From contig CP107217.1 of assembly GCA_025757745.1 (NCBI GenBank), positions 62,001 through 126,000 of the forward strand: 64,000 nt of DNA, in the 5' to 3' direction. The translations under genes were made by a program, and so were the position numbers. Every line of letters begins with the position of its first letter. The stretch's first letter is position 1. The stretch is from Coriobacteriaceae bacterium (GTDB lineage Bacteria > Actinomycetota > Coriobacteriia > Coriobacteriales > Coriobacteriaceae). A model generated the notes under the pieces. That model was not told the origin of the DNA, did not search any database, and saw only the letters and a program-made list of their open reading frames with translations. This document shows positions 8,366 to 16,339 of this stretch, piece by piece.

Positions 8366-8755
8366 ATGACGAGTAGCCATGAGACGGAGTATGCACTGAT
8401 GGGTCGCGGCGTTTCAGCCGAAGCCGCCGCCATTGCCCGCGAGGCCCAGATGCGCTCGGAGGCATCCGAGGCCGCACGCATCGCCTATGTGACGCAGGCC
8501 CGTACGCTTCGCGAGCGCCGTGCCTCCTTTATCAAGATGGTTGCCGTCTCCGCACTTGTCGCGGCAATCTCCTCGCGCCTTCGTGGTACAGTTGGTGCGC
8601 TTGGGTTTTCGATTTCGATGGGCTTGGTCATCTGGGGCGTGGTCGATGCCGTGATGCTGACCAACCAGATCAAGGTACTCGATAAGCGCGCCGCCGATAT
8701 GATGCGCGCCCGCGACGCCGCCGCCGAGATCGCTGCCGAGGCACAAGAGATGTAA
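8366..8755 (+). CDS. Small membrane protein of unknown function
   Basis: 129 residues with ATG immediately after the stop of the BFN gene; a second in-frame ATG lies 11 codons later. The N-terminal 50 residues are a charged, Ala/Glu/Arg-rich helix. Two hydrophobic segments follow (about 53-70, VAVSALVAAISS, and 74-97, GALGFSISMGLVIWGVVDAVML), with a short basic loop between them. The C-terminal 30 residues are again a charged helix. I do not recognise a family. Placement suggests joint expression with its neighbours only. Confidence 0.6.
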   Translation: MTSSHETEYALMGRGVSAEAAAIAREAQMRSEASEAARIAYVTQARTLRERRASFIKMVAVSALVAAISSRLRGTVGALGFSISMGLVIWGVVDAVMLTNQIKVLDKRAADMMRARDAAAEIAAEAQEM

Positions 8756-8785
8756 CGACGCCGGACTCGATGGGAAGGTCTAAAA

Positions 8786-9235
8786 ATGGCACAGGATATG
8801 CAGGACGCCGGAAACGTCTCCGCCGAGCTCGACGCCATGGTGTGCGACCTCATCGGGGCATTTTTAGACGACCTGGCCGCTGGTGAGAACCCCGGTGTTG
8901 TCGTTGCGATCGAAGACGCCGCGTCCAACCGCTATCTGGCGGCACTCGACGAGGACGGCGAGGAGGCATGCCTCGAGGCTGCCACCAACTTTATCTCCGA
9001 GCACAAGATGGGCCTTAAGGACGAGGGCCTGGGTCGCATCGCCCGTTACGCCATCGGCTACACCGGTTGTGTCGAAATTGATGGCGGCTACCATGACGCC
9101 CTGCTTGTGAGTTTCTTTGAGACGACGCTCGAGAGCGGCTTTTCGGCATATGTACTGTACGAAGGTGTGGGCGCCGGCGATGGTTTTATGTGGAGCGACC
9201 CTGAACCTGCAGGCGAGGAAACCCCTCTTATCTAA
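8786..9235 (+). CDS. Acidic protein of unknown function
   Basis: 149 residues, strongly acidic, without signal peptide or membrane segment. It has a helical first third (ELDAMVCDLIGAFLDDLAAG), a middle section containing YAIGYTGCVEIDGGY, and a strand-rich end (LLVSFFETTLESGFSAYVLY). A weak ribosome-binding site (GGAAGG) precedes ATG 8786. It is the last gene before typA, whose start follows after 117 bases. No family is recognised. Confidence 0.6.
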   Translation: MAQDMQDAGNVSAELDAMVCDLIGAFLDDLAAGENPGVVVAIEDAASNRYLAALDEDGEEACLEAATNFISEHKMGLKDEGLGRIARYAIGYTGCVEIDGGYHDALLVSFFETTLESGFSAYVLYEGVGAGDGFMWSDPEPAGEETPLI

Positions 9236-9352
9236 AATCGCTAAAATAAACGAGTTTTCGGTAAAAGGCTCAAAATTCCCGCCGAGCGTTGTGTTACTGG
9301 GCGGGTCGCATACGCGTGCCGGTTGTATATAGATAGAAGATAGGGGAACTAC

Positions 9353-11191
9353 ATGCGCGTAGACAATCTGAGGAACATCGCCATCATCGCTCACGTCGAC
9401 CACGGCAAGACGACGATGGTCGACAAGCTCCTGCGTGCCACGGACGCCTTCCGTGCCAACCAGCAGGTCGAGGACCGCGTCCTGGATTCTAACGACCAGG
9501 AGCGCGAGCGCGGCATTACGATTCTCGCCAAGAACATCTCTATCGAGTACAAGGACGTTAAGATCAACGTCATCGACACCCCGGGCCACGCTGACTTTGG
9601 CGGCGAGGTCGAGCGCGTGCTGCGTATGGCCGACGGCGCCCTGCTGCTGGTCGATGCCTTTGAGGGCCCCATGCCCCAGACCCGCTTCGTGCTGCGTCAC
9701 GCCATCGACACCGGCCTCAAGATCATGATCGTCATCAACAAGATCGACCGTCCGGGCGCCAACCCCGAGAAGGCCTACAACGACTGCCTGGACCTGATGG
9801 CCGACCTGGGCGCCACCGACGACCAGCTTGAGTTTGCCATGGAGCACGTGGTCTACGCCAGCGCCATGAATGGCTTTGCCCGCCTTGACCCCAACGACGG
9901 CAACATGGACATGTATCCGCTGCTCGATATGATCATCGACGACATGCCCGCGCCCGAGGTTGACGAGAACGCCCCGCTGGCCATGCAGTGTGTGACCATC
10001 GACCACTCCAACTTCGTTGGCCGCATCGGTATCGGTCGCGTGTACTCCGGCACCATTCACCAGGGCGATCAGATCCTGGTCGTCAAGAACGACGGTTCCA
10101 GCGCTACCGCTACCGTCAAGCAGCTCTTTACTTTCGACTACCTGGGTCGCACCGAGTGCCAGGAAGTCGGCGCCGGTGATATCGCCGCCGTCGTGGGCAT
10201 CGACCGCACCGATATCGGCGATGTCTACACCGATCCCGAGAACCCCGTTGAGCTCGAACCCATCGAGATCGACCCGCCGACCCTGTCCATCGTCTTTGAG
10301 GCTTCGACCTCCCCGCTCGTCGGCCGCGACGGCGACATCGTGGGTGCCCGTCAGCTCAAGGAGCGCCTGTTCAACGAGGCCGAGAACAACGTGACCATGA
10401 AGATCGAGGAGCTCGAGGACAAGAGCGGCGTCGAGGTCTCGGGCCGCGGCATTCTGCACCTGTCCGTCCTGATGGAGTCCATGCGTCGCGAGGGCTTTGA
10501 GTTCCAGGTCGGCCGTCCCCGCGTTCTGTTTAAGAAGGACGAGAACGGCAATAAGATGGAGCCCGTCGAGCAGGCCGTCGTCGAGTGCCCGGACGAGTAT
10601 TCGGGCAAGGTCGTTGAGGTCTTCGGCACCTCCGGCGGCATCATGACGAGCATGGATACCTCGGGTATCGTGACGCACCTCGAGTTTAAGATCCCGACCC
10701 GCGGCATCATGGGTCTTAAGAACCGCATCATGAACGTCACTCACGGCGAGGGCGTGTTCTACCACACCTTCCTGGAGTACGGCCCCTATGCCGGCGAGAT
10801 CGGCAACCGCCAGAACGGCGCCATGATCTCCATGACCACCGAGAAAGCCGTTGCCTACGCTCTGGGCACGCTGCAGGAGCGCGGCCAGCTGTTTGTTGAG
10901 CCGGGTACCGAATGCTACGAGGGCATGATCGTGGGCGAGCGCAGCAAGGCCGGCGACATGGTCGTCAACATCGCCCGTACCAAGAACCTGGGCAACCAGC
11001 GTTCCTCGACCTCCGATATCTCCGTCCAGCTGGTGCCGCCCCGCACCTTCTCGCTGGAGGAGGCGCTGGAGTACATCGCCGACGACGAGCTGGTGGAGAT
11101 CACTCCCAAGAACATCCGCCTGCGCAAGCGTCTGCTCAATGCTACCGACCGCAAGAAGGCCGCAGTCCGCGCCGGTCAGGTCAACAAATAA
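9353..11191 (+). CDS. typA: Translational GTPase TypA/BipA
   Basis: A ribosome-binding GTPase related to EF-G that assists ribosome assembly and stress adaptation. The 612 residues are full length. The GTPase motifs are complete: G1 HVDHGKTTM (about 15-23), RERGITI, G3 DTPGHADFGGEVER and G4 NKID. The EF-G-like C-terminal part includes RGIMGLKNRIM, and the family-specific end runs through ISVQLVPPRTFSLEEALEYI. The start is ATG behind AGGGGAACTAC. It has its own upstream gap and a strong terminator, so it is probably a single-gene unit. Confidence 0.97.
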   Translation: MRVDNLRNIAIIAHVDHGKTTMVDKLLRATDAFRANQQVEDRVLDSNDQERERGITILAKNISIEYKDVKINVIDTPGHADFGGEVERVLRMADGALLLVDAFEGPMPQTRFVLRHAIDTGLKIMIVINKIDRPGANPEKAYNDCLDLMADLGATDDQLEFAMEHVVYASAMNGFARLDPNDGNMDMYPLLDMIIDDMPAPEVDENAPLAMQCVTIDHSNFVGRIGIGRVYSGTIHQGDQILVVKNDGSSATATVKQLFTFDYLGRTECQEVGAGDIAAVVGIDRTDIGDVYTDPENPVELEPIEIDPPTLSIVFEASTSPLVGRDGDIVGARQLKERLFNEAENNVTMKIEELEDKSGVEVSGRGILHLSVLMESMRREGFEFQVGRPRVLFKKDENGNKMEPVEQAVVECPDEYSGKVVEVFGTSGGIMTSMDTSGIVTHLEFKIPTRGIMGLKNRIMNVTHGEGVFYHTFLEYGPYAGEIGNRQNGAMISMTTEKAVAYALGTLQERGQLFVEPGTECYEGMIVGERSKAGDMVVNIARTKNLGNQRSSTSDISVQLVPPRTFSLEEALEYIADDELVEITPKNIRLRKRLLNATDRKKAAVRAGQVNK

Positions 11192-11220
11192 GCGCCGAGC
11201 TTTATAGCGACTAACAAGAA

Positions 11221-11253
11221 AGGGCGCCGACCATCGCGGTCGGTGCCCTTTTT
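11221..11253. terminator. Terminator between convergent typA and the bactofilin-like gene
   Basis: AGGGCGCCGACC pairs with GGTCGGTGCCCT (12 bp, one G-T) around a 5-base loop, followed by five T on the plus strand. Confidence 0.88.
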
Positions 11254-11280
11254 GGTGCACAGGGATTGAGTTGGTCTGCA

Positions 11281-11313
11281 CCACCGCAAAGGTGTCTGTC
11301 CCCTTTGTGGCGG
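11281..11313. repeat. GGGAC-type palindrome, copy 1
   Basis: CCACCGCAAAGG pairs with CCTTTGTGGCGG around a loop containing CTGTCC. It belongs to the same subfamily as the copies near 51731, 53347, 55595 and 62633. It lies 7 bases beyond the stop of the minus-strand gene. Confidence 0.75.
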
Positions 11314-11320
11314 TTGACGG

Positions 11321-12466
11321 CTAGGCGGAAGGAAGGCCCGGAGTATTGGCGGCCTGCTGCGGCTTGAGGCGGGCGTTGCGCCAGATGATCTGGATGACGT
11401 AGCCGAGCGTAAAGACGAAGGCTACGCCGCTGACAAAGCTGCCCATAAGGGGAAGTGCCGTGAGTGCGCCCGCGGCGATACCGCCCACGGCGGCCATGGC
11501 GTAGCGGTTCTGGCTGTGTCCGATCATGCGTGCGATCGCGGTGCCCGTAAACGCCGCCGAGACCAGAGCGATACCGATCACGGCGCACATGAGAGCTCCG
11601 GCGAGTGACAGACCTGCAATCGAGATGATGAGCAACAGGACGGCGGGAACGGCGGCCACCGTGCCCAAAAGACCGCTCACCCACAGAGGGGTAGGTCGTT
11701 GACGAAGCATGCCGGCGGCGCTGGCGGTCGCGCGCGGAAAGACGAGCTCGAGGAGGATCGCGACAAAGCAGGTGGAAAGCGCCGCGGCGACGATGCCGCC
11801 GATGGTGTCGTTAATCGTTGAGGTGTTCTCGTTCTCGGTACGGTCGATCTTGAGGGCTCCGACCTGAGCGCCCTCGGCCCGCTCGGGGTCCTCGGAAACA
11901 TGCGCGCTCACGGTGCCGGTGATGCGGGCGTTTTTGCCCAAGACGAGCTTGTCGGCCCAAACCTCGACATCGCCCTCGACGGTGCCGTCGATGGTCACCG
12001 TATCGCCTGCAAGTGCTGCCGACTTGGTGGAGCCTCGCAGGGCAACAGTATCGCCCATCGCGTAAAAACAGTTGGCGGTGCTACCGGTGTTGAGCACGAC
12101 GTGCTGACCGGCTACCGTCACGCTGCCATCGATTGCGGTTTTGGAGATATCGATGGTGCGCGCCGCCAGGCGAATGGCGCCGCCTACGGTGCAGTCGCGA
12201 ATCGATAGGCTGTCGCCTGCCGCGATAATATCGCGGCCGATGGAGGCATCGTCCAGGTTAAGGCTTTGGCCAGCCCAGTACAGGTCGCCCGCGACGCCAG
12301 ACGGATTTGAGTCAGCTTCGGTTGCGAGTACGTTGCCCGCGGTGTCTGTGCCGGCGAACGACGCCGTGGGAAGTACGGTCAGCGCAAGCGCAATCAGTAC
12401 GAATAGGAGGGCGATGCGGGCCTGCGCTTTGTGGCGCTTGGTCGACGGTTCTAGGTTGCAAGGCAT
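11321..12466 (-). CDS. Exported bactofilin-like repeat protein with C-terminal membrane domain
   Basis: 381 residues from ATG 12466, preceded by GAAGGA; an upstream in-frame ATG (12514) lacks a site. A signal peptide or first membrane helix covers about 15-40 and ends at TASFAG. Residues 50-185 form short repeating strands with alternating 'S/T-I-x-G' steps (for example DASIGRDIIAAGDSLSI, GGAIRLAARTIDIS). This is the right-handed beta-helix pattern of polymer-forming bactofilin-like domains. About four to five hydrophobic segments follow (225-370). Such proteins are annotated 'polymer-forming cytoskeletal', but here the signal puts the helix outside the cytoplasm. A surface or envelope-scaffold role is inference. 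It has its own promoter region and is not in an operon. Confidence 0.65.
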   Translation of the reverse strand: MPCNLEPSTKRHKAQARIALLFVLIALALTVLPTASFAGTDTAGNVLATEADSNPSGVAGDLYWAGQSLNLDDASIGRDIIAAGDSLSIRDCTVGGAIRLAARTIDISKTAIDGSVTVAGQHVVLNTGSTANCFYAMGDTVALRGSTKSAALAGDTVTIDGTVEGDVEVWADKLVLGKNARITGTVSAHVSEDPERAEGAQVGALKIDRTENENTSTINDTIGGIVAAALSTCFVAILLELVFPRATASAAGMLRQRPTPLWVSGLLGTVAAVPAVLLLIISIAGLSLAGALMCAVIGIALVSAAFTGTAIARMIGHSQNRYAMAAVGGIAAGALTALPLMGSFVSGVAFVFTLGYVIQIIWRNARLKPQQAANTPGLPSA

Positions 12467-12572
12467 AGTGAATCCTTCGTTAGATACTCGGCGTATATCT
12501 AACAGGGTACCCAACGTGCGAGCGCTCTAAAAGAACCTCTCGGTTGCATTTCGAAAGGTCGTGCCGTGCTAT

Positions 12573-13262
12573 CTACTTTTTGCGATGTAAAAAGTGCGCG
12601 ATGTCTTCTTCGGTGGGGCTTTTGATGTCAAAGCGCAGCGAGAGCCAGCGCAGACCCATGGTCACGATAACGCATACGACCAGCGCGGCGACATTGCTGA
12701 CCAAGCCACTCATGACGAGGCTTACATAGCTTGCCGATCCGGCGATGGCCGCGATGGCATAAAAGTTGGTGCGTTGGAAAATGCCCGGAACCACGCCCAT
12801 AAAGCCGTCGCGCAGCATGCCGCCGCCCACCGCGGTGAAAAAGCCCATCATGATGCAAACGACGGGTGCAAATCCGTAGACCAGTGCCTTGTCTGCGCCG
12901 GTTGCCGCATAGATGCCGACCGAGATGATGTCGAGCAGGGGGATGAGTTTGTCGGGCTTATCGACGATTGCCGGGAAGATGTAAATGATGGCCGCCGTGG
13001 CGATGGAGAGCGGCAGCGCCATTGGCTGGTTGAGGATGTAGACGTTGCCGACCTGGAGTGTCATGTCGCGCAAAAGACCGCCGCCCAGACCGCAGACTAC
13101 CGCGAGTGCGACCGCGCCCACCAGGTCGAGCTTGTGTTCGCGCGCAACCAGCACACCCGAGATCGATGCAGCGACAACGGCGAACATCTCGAGCCAAAAT
13201 GGGATAGCGACCATGGCATCCGAGGCATGTGAGGTAACGGTTGTGGCGGCGACGACGGGCAA
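12573..13262 (-). CDS. TRIC/YadS family small-molecule channel or glycine transporter
   Basis: About 229 residues with six to seven hydrophobic helices. Two tandem UPF0126-like halves each carry a glycine-rich GGGxLRD motif: GLGGGLLRDMTL and AVGGGMLRDGFMG. This pattern defines the bacterial TRIC/YadS family (cation channels in some members, glycine uptake in others). The start is uncertain. TTG 13262 has AAAGGA seven bases upstream; ATG 13214 lacks a site but matches the usual family N-terminus (MVAIPFWLE); ATG 13379 would add 39 residues. A near-palindrome (13381-13439) lies upstream and could be an operator. No neighbouring gene shares its transcript. Confidence 0.75.
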   Translation of the reverse strand: MPVVAATTVTSHASDAMVAIPFWLEMFAVVAASISGVLVAREHKLDLVGAVALAVVCGLGGGLLRDMTLQVGNVYILNQPMALPLSIATAAIIYIFPAIVDKPDKLIPLLDIISVGIYAATGADKALVYGFAPVVCIMMGFFTAVGGGMLRDGFMGVVPGIFQRTNFYAIAAIAGSASYVSLVMSGLVSNVAALVVCVIVTMGLRWLSLRFDIKSPTEEDIAHFLHRKK

Positions 13263-13380
13263 GATGGGGTCCTTTGAGTTGCGGGTTTGGACAATGCCCG
13301 TACATAGTACATGTTCGGCGCCTATTGCGACCCTATTGCTCGGCAAACGGTCGGGACTGGGTACGGTCATAGGGCCCAAG

Positions 13381-13439
13381 CATGTACATCACCCTCCAAA
13401 GATGTCGAAAAATATCGTTTTTGGGGGGTGATGTACGTG
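13381..13439. repeat. Inverted repeat upstream of the TRIC-family gene
   Basis: CATGTACATCACCCTCC (13381-13397) and GGGGGGTGATGTACGTG (13423-13439) pair at 15 of 17 positions around a 25-base loop. Position upstream of a minus-strand gene makes a regulatory site possible; no regulator is identified. Confidence 0.5.
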
Positions 13440-13499
13440 TTTGGGGATCTGGGTTGATGCTGAATGCGATGGGGGCGTGGCTGAATAGGAGGGATGTCT

Positions 13500-13524
13500 A
13501 AATTTTGAGCGGAGCTCAAAATTT
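13500..13524. terminator. Hairpin AAATTTTGAGC/GCTCAAAATTT
   Basis: A perfect 11-bp stem with a 3-base loop in a gene-free stretch. No transcript clearly needs it. Confidence 0.45.
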
Positions 13525-13557
13525 ATTCGGTTGGCTTGCGCCGACCGCGCTGCGCTA

Positions 13558-13583
13558 AAAACGCGCCACCGGCGCGTTTTCTT
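13558..13583 (+). terminator. Terminator-like hairpin before a tRNA remnant
   Basis: AAAACGCGCC pairs with GGCGCGTTTT around ACC, followed by CTTT. No intact plus-strand gene precedes it within the gap. Confidence 0.5.
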
Positions 13584-13599
13584 TACGCTTTGCGCCCTG

Positions 13600-13627
13600 G
13601 CGGGTTCGAACCCCTCCTTCTTCGCCG
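13600..13627 (+). pseudogene. Possible tRNA 3'-end remnant
   Basis: A T-arm-like hairpin (GCGGG-TTCGAAC-CCCTC, 4 of 5 pairs) is followed by CTTCTTC-G-CCG, resembling the acceptor 3' half and CCA end of a tRNA. No matching 5' half (GAAGAAG) exists upstream. Such 3' fragments are often left by integration and excision at tRNA genes. The match is short and could be coincidence. Confidence 0.3.
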
Positions 13628-13649
13628 TATTTGCTTGTTAGGGACTCAA

Positions 13650-13674
13650 AACAAAAAAGCCCCCATTCCCGGGA
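13650..13674 (-). terminator. Terminator after tRNA-Ser(CGA)
   Basis: On the minus strand AGCTCCC pairs with GGGGGCT around GGGAAT, followed by six T. Confidence 0.7.
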
Positions 13675-13690
13675 GCTTTCTCAACCAAAA

Positions 13691-13781
13691 TGGCGGAGGA
13701 GGAGGGATTCGAACCCTCGTGACCTTATACAGGCCAAACGGTTTTCGAGACCGCCGCATTCAACCACTCTGCCACCCCTCC
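13691..13781 (-). tRNA. tRNA-Ser(CGA)
   Basis: 91 bases with a long variable arm, as in class II tRNAs. Acceptor GGAGGGG/CTCCTCC has one G-T pair, the anticodon is CGA in CTCGAAA, and CCA is encoded. Confidence 0.95.
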
Positions 13782-13795
13782 GCGTGGGGTAAAAA

Positions 13796-13821
13796 CAAAG
13801 CAGGCACTAAGGCCTGCTTTG
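13796..13821 (-). terminator. Terminator after tRNA-Ser(GGA)
   Basis: AAAGCAGGC pairs with GCCTGCTTT around a 5-8 base loop; a T-rich run (GTTTTTAC) follows on the minus strand. Confidence 0.7.
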
Positions 13822-13829
13822 GAATTAAC

Positions 13830-13920
13830 TGGCGGAGAGTCAGGGATTTGAACCCTGGAGACGCTTTTGACGCCTACACGATTTCCAATCGTGCTCCTTC
13901 GGCCACTCGGACAACTCTCC
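13830..13920 (-). tRNA. tRNA-Ser(GGA)
   Basis: 91 bases, class II, with acceptor GGAGAGT/ACTCTCC, anticodon GGA in TTGGAAA, and encoded CCA. It lies upstream of tRNA-Ser(CGA) on the same strand. Confidence 0.95.
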
Positions 13921-14426
13921 GTTAAATGCGAAAGTCAGTATACACGAGGAATCGAAAAGTGCAAACAGAAAACTTGGCATTTTTTAAAGCGCTCGCTCCG
14001 CACCCGTATCCGGCATGTGCCAGATGAGTACTAAAAAAGCATCCTGACCAGCCAGATCCCGCTCGATGATCTGTTCAAAATAGGTATTCATGAATGACGT
14101 GGCAGCGAATTTAAAAATTTTGAGGCAATCGATTGAACCGGTGGTATGCATTTCGTGACCACAACCCTGCAATCGGCGACCTGCGGTTTGACTCAGGTTG
14201 TCCTCGCCGCAGCGTATCTTGCTATCGAATTCGTCAAGCTCTTGGTCAGCATTTGGTTGGAATACGCATGAAGAGCCGTGTAAGCATGGGTATATGTGGA
14301 GGTCATGAGGTTGTAGCTGCATATTCTTGCAGCCTGGGAGGTTGAAAGATATTATTACCAAGTCTTTTCCTGCTTCAGGCGCACCTTCACGACCTGAAGC
14401 CACATTTGCCCAGAGGAGGTGACAAT
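13921..14426. other. AT-richer gene-poor stretch before rpsF
   Basis: About 500 bases with visibly lower GC than the neighbours. The only long frame is on the minus strand (GTG 14403 to 13984, 139 codons). Its last 40 residues (FMNTYFEQIIERDLAG...) look protein-like, but it has no ribosome-binding site or recognised family, so I do not call it a gene. Near the right end CTTCAGG (14371) can pair with CCTGAAG in what would be the rpsF leader. The ribosome-binding site of rpsF (AGAGGAGGTGA) closes the stretch. Confidence 0.4.
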
Positions 14427-14720
14427 ATGAAGGCTTATGAACTGCTGTTCTTTGTTGACCCGTCGCTCGACCCCGAGACTCGTCTCGCTGTTATGAAGCG
14501 TATCGATACCACGATCGCTGAGGGCGCTGGCAAGGTCGACTCCGTTGACGAGTGGGGCAAGCGCAAGCTCGCCTACGAGATCAACGACCTCACCGATGGT
14601 GACTACACCCTCATCAACTTCCACGCAGATCCTACCCAGATCGCCGAGCTTGATCGCGTCCTGCGCATCACCGACGCTGTGGTCCGCCACATGATCGTCC
14701 GTCGCGACGACCAGGAGTAA
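14427..14720 (+). CDS. rpsF: 30S ribosomal protein S6
   Basis: 97 residues from ATG 14427 behind AGAGGAGGTGA. The sequence is typical of S6: MKAYELLFFVDPSLD at the start, the central WGKRKLAYEINDLTDGDY segment, and RITDAVVRHMIVRRD at the end. S6 binds S18 on the 30S platform, and rpsR is two genes downstream. The order rpsF-ssb-rpsR-rplI is widely conserved, so these genes are very likely one transcript ending at the terminator behind rplI. Confidence 0.97.
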   Translation: MKAYELLFFVDPSLDPETRLAVMKRIDTTIAEGAGKVDSVDEWGKRKLAYEINDLTDGDYTLINFHADPTQIAELDRVLRITDAVVRHMIVRRDDQE

Positions 14721-14768
14721 GACTGTCGTTTTGGACTGGGCTTGTGCCCCAAGAGGAAGTAGTGAGTT

Positions 14769-15221
14769 ATGAGCATCAATCGAGTGAACATCACCGGTAA
14801 CCTCACCCGCGATCCCGAGCTGCGCGCCACCGCCGGCGGAACCCAGGTTCTGTCCTTTGGCGTCGCCGTGAACGATCGTCGCCGCAACGCGCAGACTGGC
14901 GAGTGGGAGGACTATCCCAACTTTGTCGACTGCACTATGTTCGGCACCCGCGCCGAGGCCGTGAGCCGTTTCCTGGCAAAGGGAAACAAGGTCGCGATCG
15001 AGGGCAAGCTGCGCTACAGCTCTTGGGAGCGCGACGGTCAGCGCAGGAGCAAGCTTGAGGTCATCGTCGATGAGATCGAGTTTATGAGCTCCCGTGGTGG
15101 CCAGGGTGGCTACGATCAGGGCGGTTACGCCCCCGCAGCTCCCGCGCCCGCAGCGCGTCCTGCCGCACCGGTGGCTACGCCGCCCGCGGTCGACGTCTAC
15201 GATGAGGACATCCCGTTCTAA
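14769..15221 (+). CDS. ssb: Single-stranded DNA-binding protein
   Basis: 150 residues. The N-terminal 110 form the OB fold: MSINRVNITGNLTRDPELR, the FVDCTMFGTRAEAVSRFL segment, and KVAIEGKLRYSSWERDGQRRSKLEV. An Ala/Pro/Gly-rich flexible linker follows, and the chain ends in the acidic tip DEDIPF that recruits replication and repair partners. It is located between rpsF and rpsR as in many bacteria. The start is ATG 14769 behind GAGGAAGTAGTGAGTT. Confidence 0.97.
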   Translation: MSINRVNITGNLTRDPELRATAGGTQVLSFGVAVNDRRRNAQTGEWEDYPNFVDCTMFGTRAEAVSRFLAKGNKVAIEGKLRYSSWERDGQRRSKLEVIVDEIEFMSSRGGQGGYDQGGYAPAAPAPAARPAAPVATPPAVDVYDEDIPF

Positions 15222-15293
15222 GGGTTGTTCACCTATTTTTGAGTGAGAGGCGGCTTCGGCTCGCCGAAGTTGCCAAACGAAAGGTATTTTGAC

Positions 15294-15560
15294 ATGGCTA
15301 ATGATTATTCTGCACGTCAGCCGCGTCGTAAGTACTGCCAGTTCTGCAAGGAGAACACTGAGTTCATCGACTATAAGGACACTCAGCTTCTCCGTAAGTA
15401 CATGACCGACCGTGGCAAGATCAAGCCCCGTCGCGTCACTGGCGCTTGCACGCAGCATCAGCATGACATCGCCAACGCCATCAAGCGCGCCCGCGAGATG
15501 GCTCTCCTGCCGTACACCGTCCCCGTGGTTTCCTCTCGTGGCAACCGCGACCGCGGCTAA
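15294..15560 (+). CDS. rpsR: 30S ribosomal protein S18, cysteine-rich (zinc-type) form
   Basis: 88 residues from ATG 15294; the longer frame upstream has no ribosome-binding site. The core is typical of S18 (EFIDYKDTQLLRKYMTDRGKI, AIKRAREMALLPYT). Unlike E. coli S18, it has CQFC near residues 15-18 and GACTQHQH near 50-57. This provides a Cys4/His-like set that probably binds zinc, as in the C+ type of ribosomal proteins. In actinobacteria C+ and C- paralogues are sometimes exchanged under zinc limitation; no C- copy is seen here. It is co-transcribed with ssb and rplI. Confidence 0.95.
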   Translation: MANDYSARQPRRKYCQFCKENTEFIDYKDTQLLRKYMTDRGKIKPRRVTGACTQHQHDIANAIKRAREMALLPYTVPVVSSRGNRDRG

Positions 15561-15575
15561 GAAGGGAGACGCATC

Positions 15576-16115
15576 ATGAAGGTTATTCTTCTCGATGAGA
15601 TCAAGGGCAAGGGCGGCGAGGGTGACGTCGTAGAGGTCGCTCAGGGTTACGCTGAGAACTTCCTGTTCCCCAAGAAGCTCGCTGTTGCCGCCACCAAGGG
15701 CAACCTCAAGCAGCTTGACGAGCGTCGCAACAACATCGCCAAGCGCGAGGCCGTCCGTCTGGCTACCGCCAACGAGACCAAGGCTGCCTTCGAGGGCAAG
15801 CAGGTCACCGTTGACGTCAAGGTTGGCGACGAGGGCATCCTCTTTGGCTCCGTTACCGCCGCTATGATCGCTGACGCCATCAAGGATCAGCTCGGTATGG
15901 ACATCGACCGCAAGCGCGTCGAGCTCGGTAAGCCCATCAAGGTTGCCGGTGCCCACACCGTCGCTATCTCGCTGTACCGCGAGATCAAGGCCGAGGTTGT
16001 CGTTCTCGTCGGCGTTACCGCCGAGGAGCTCGCTGCCGAGGCTGAGGTTGAGGAGACCGCTGAGGTCGCCGAGACCGAGACCGCCGAGGTCGAGACCGAG
16101 GCTGCTGCCGAGTAG
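15576..16115 (+). CDS. rplI: 50S ribosomal protein L9 with acidic C-terminal tail
   Basis: 179 residues; typical L9 is about 148. The N-terminal rRNA-binding domain (MKVILLDEIKGKGGEGDVVEVAQGYAENFLFP), connecting helix and C-terminal domain are all present. An extra 30-residue tail is composed almost only of Glu, Ala, Val and Thr (EVEETAEVAETETAEVE). It starts 15 bases behind rpsR with AAGAAGGGAG as the site. The terminator 16148-16190 ends the ribosomal operon. Confidence 0.95.
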   Translation: MKVILLDEIKGKGGEGDVVEVAQGYAENFLFPKKLAVAATKGNLKQLDERRNNIAKREAVRLATANETKAAFEGKQVTVDVKVGDEGILFGSVTAAMIADAIKDQLGMDIDRKRVELGKPIKVAGAHTVAISLYREIKAEVVVLVGVTAEELAAEAEVEETAEVAETETAEVETEAAAE

Positions 16116-16147
16116 CATTTGCTGCAACGCAACAATCTTGTTCTAAG

Positions 16148-16190
16148 AAGGGCGCTCTGGGAGACCAGGGCGTCCTTTTATTTTTTGCGC
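16148..16190 (+). terminator. Terminator after rplI
   Basis: AAGGGCGCTCTGG pairs with CCAGGGCGTCCTT (13 bp, two G-T) around GAGA, followed by a T-rich run. Confidence 0.85.
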
Positions 16191-16339
16191 TGGGTGAGTG
16201 TCGTGGCAGTCATTGAGATGCGGTCCCGTGTATGGGACCGTTCATCCGTTTGGTTCGGTGATGATTGCCAAGGCGCGGCTCGATTTATAGCCGCGGCTGA
16301 TACTATGGATGCTCGCAAGCGATATGAATGAGGATGCTC

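Noticed and set aside
13536..13925. Plus-strand frame of 129 codons over the tRNA-Ser genes
   Set aside because: Peptides such as GGFEPLL and RVRDLNPG are the well-known translations of tRNA T-arms on the opposite strand.
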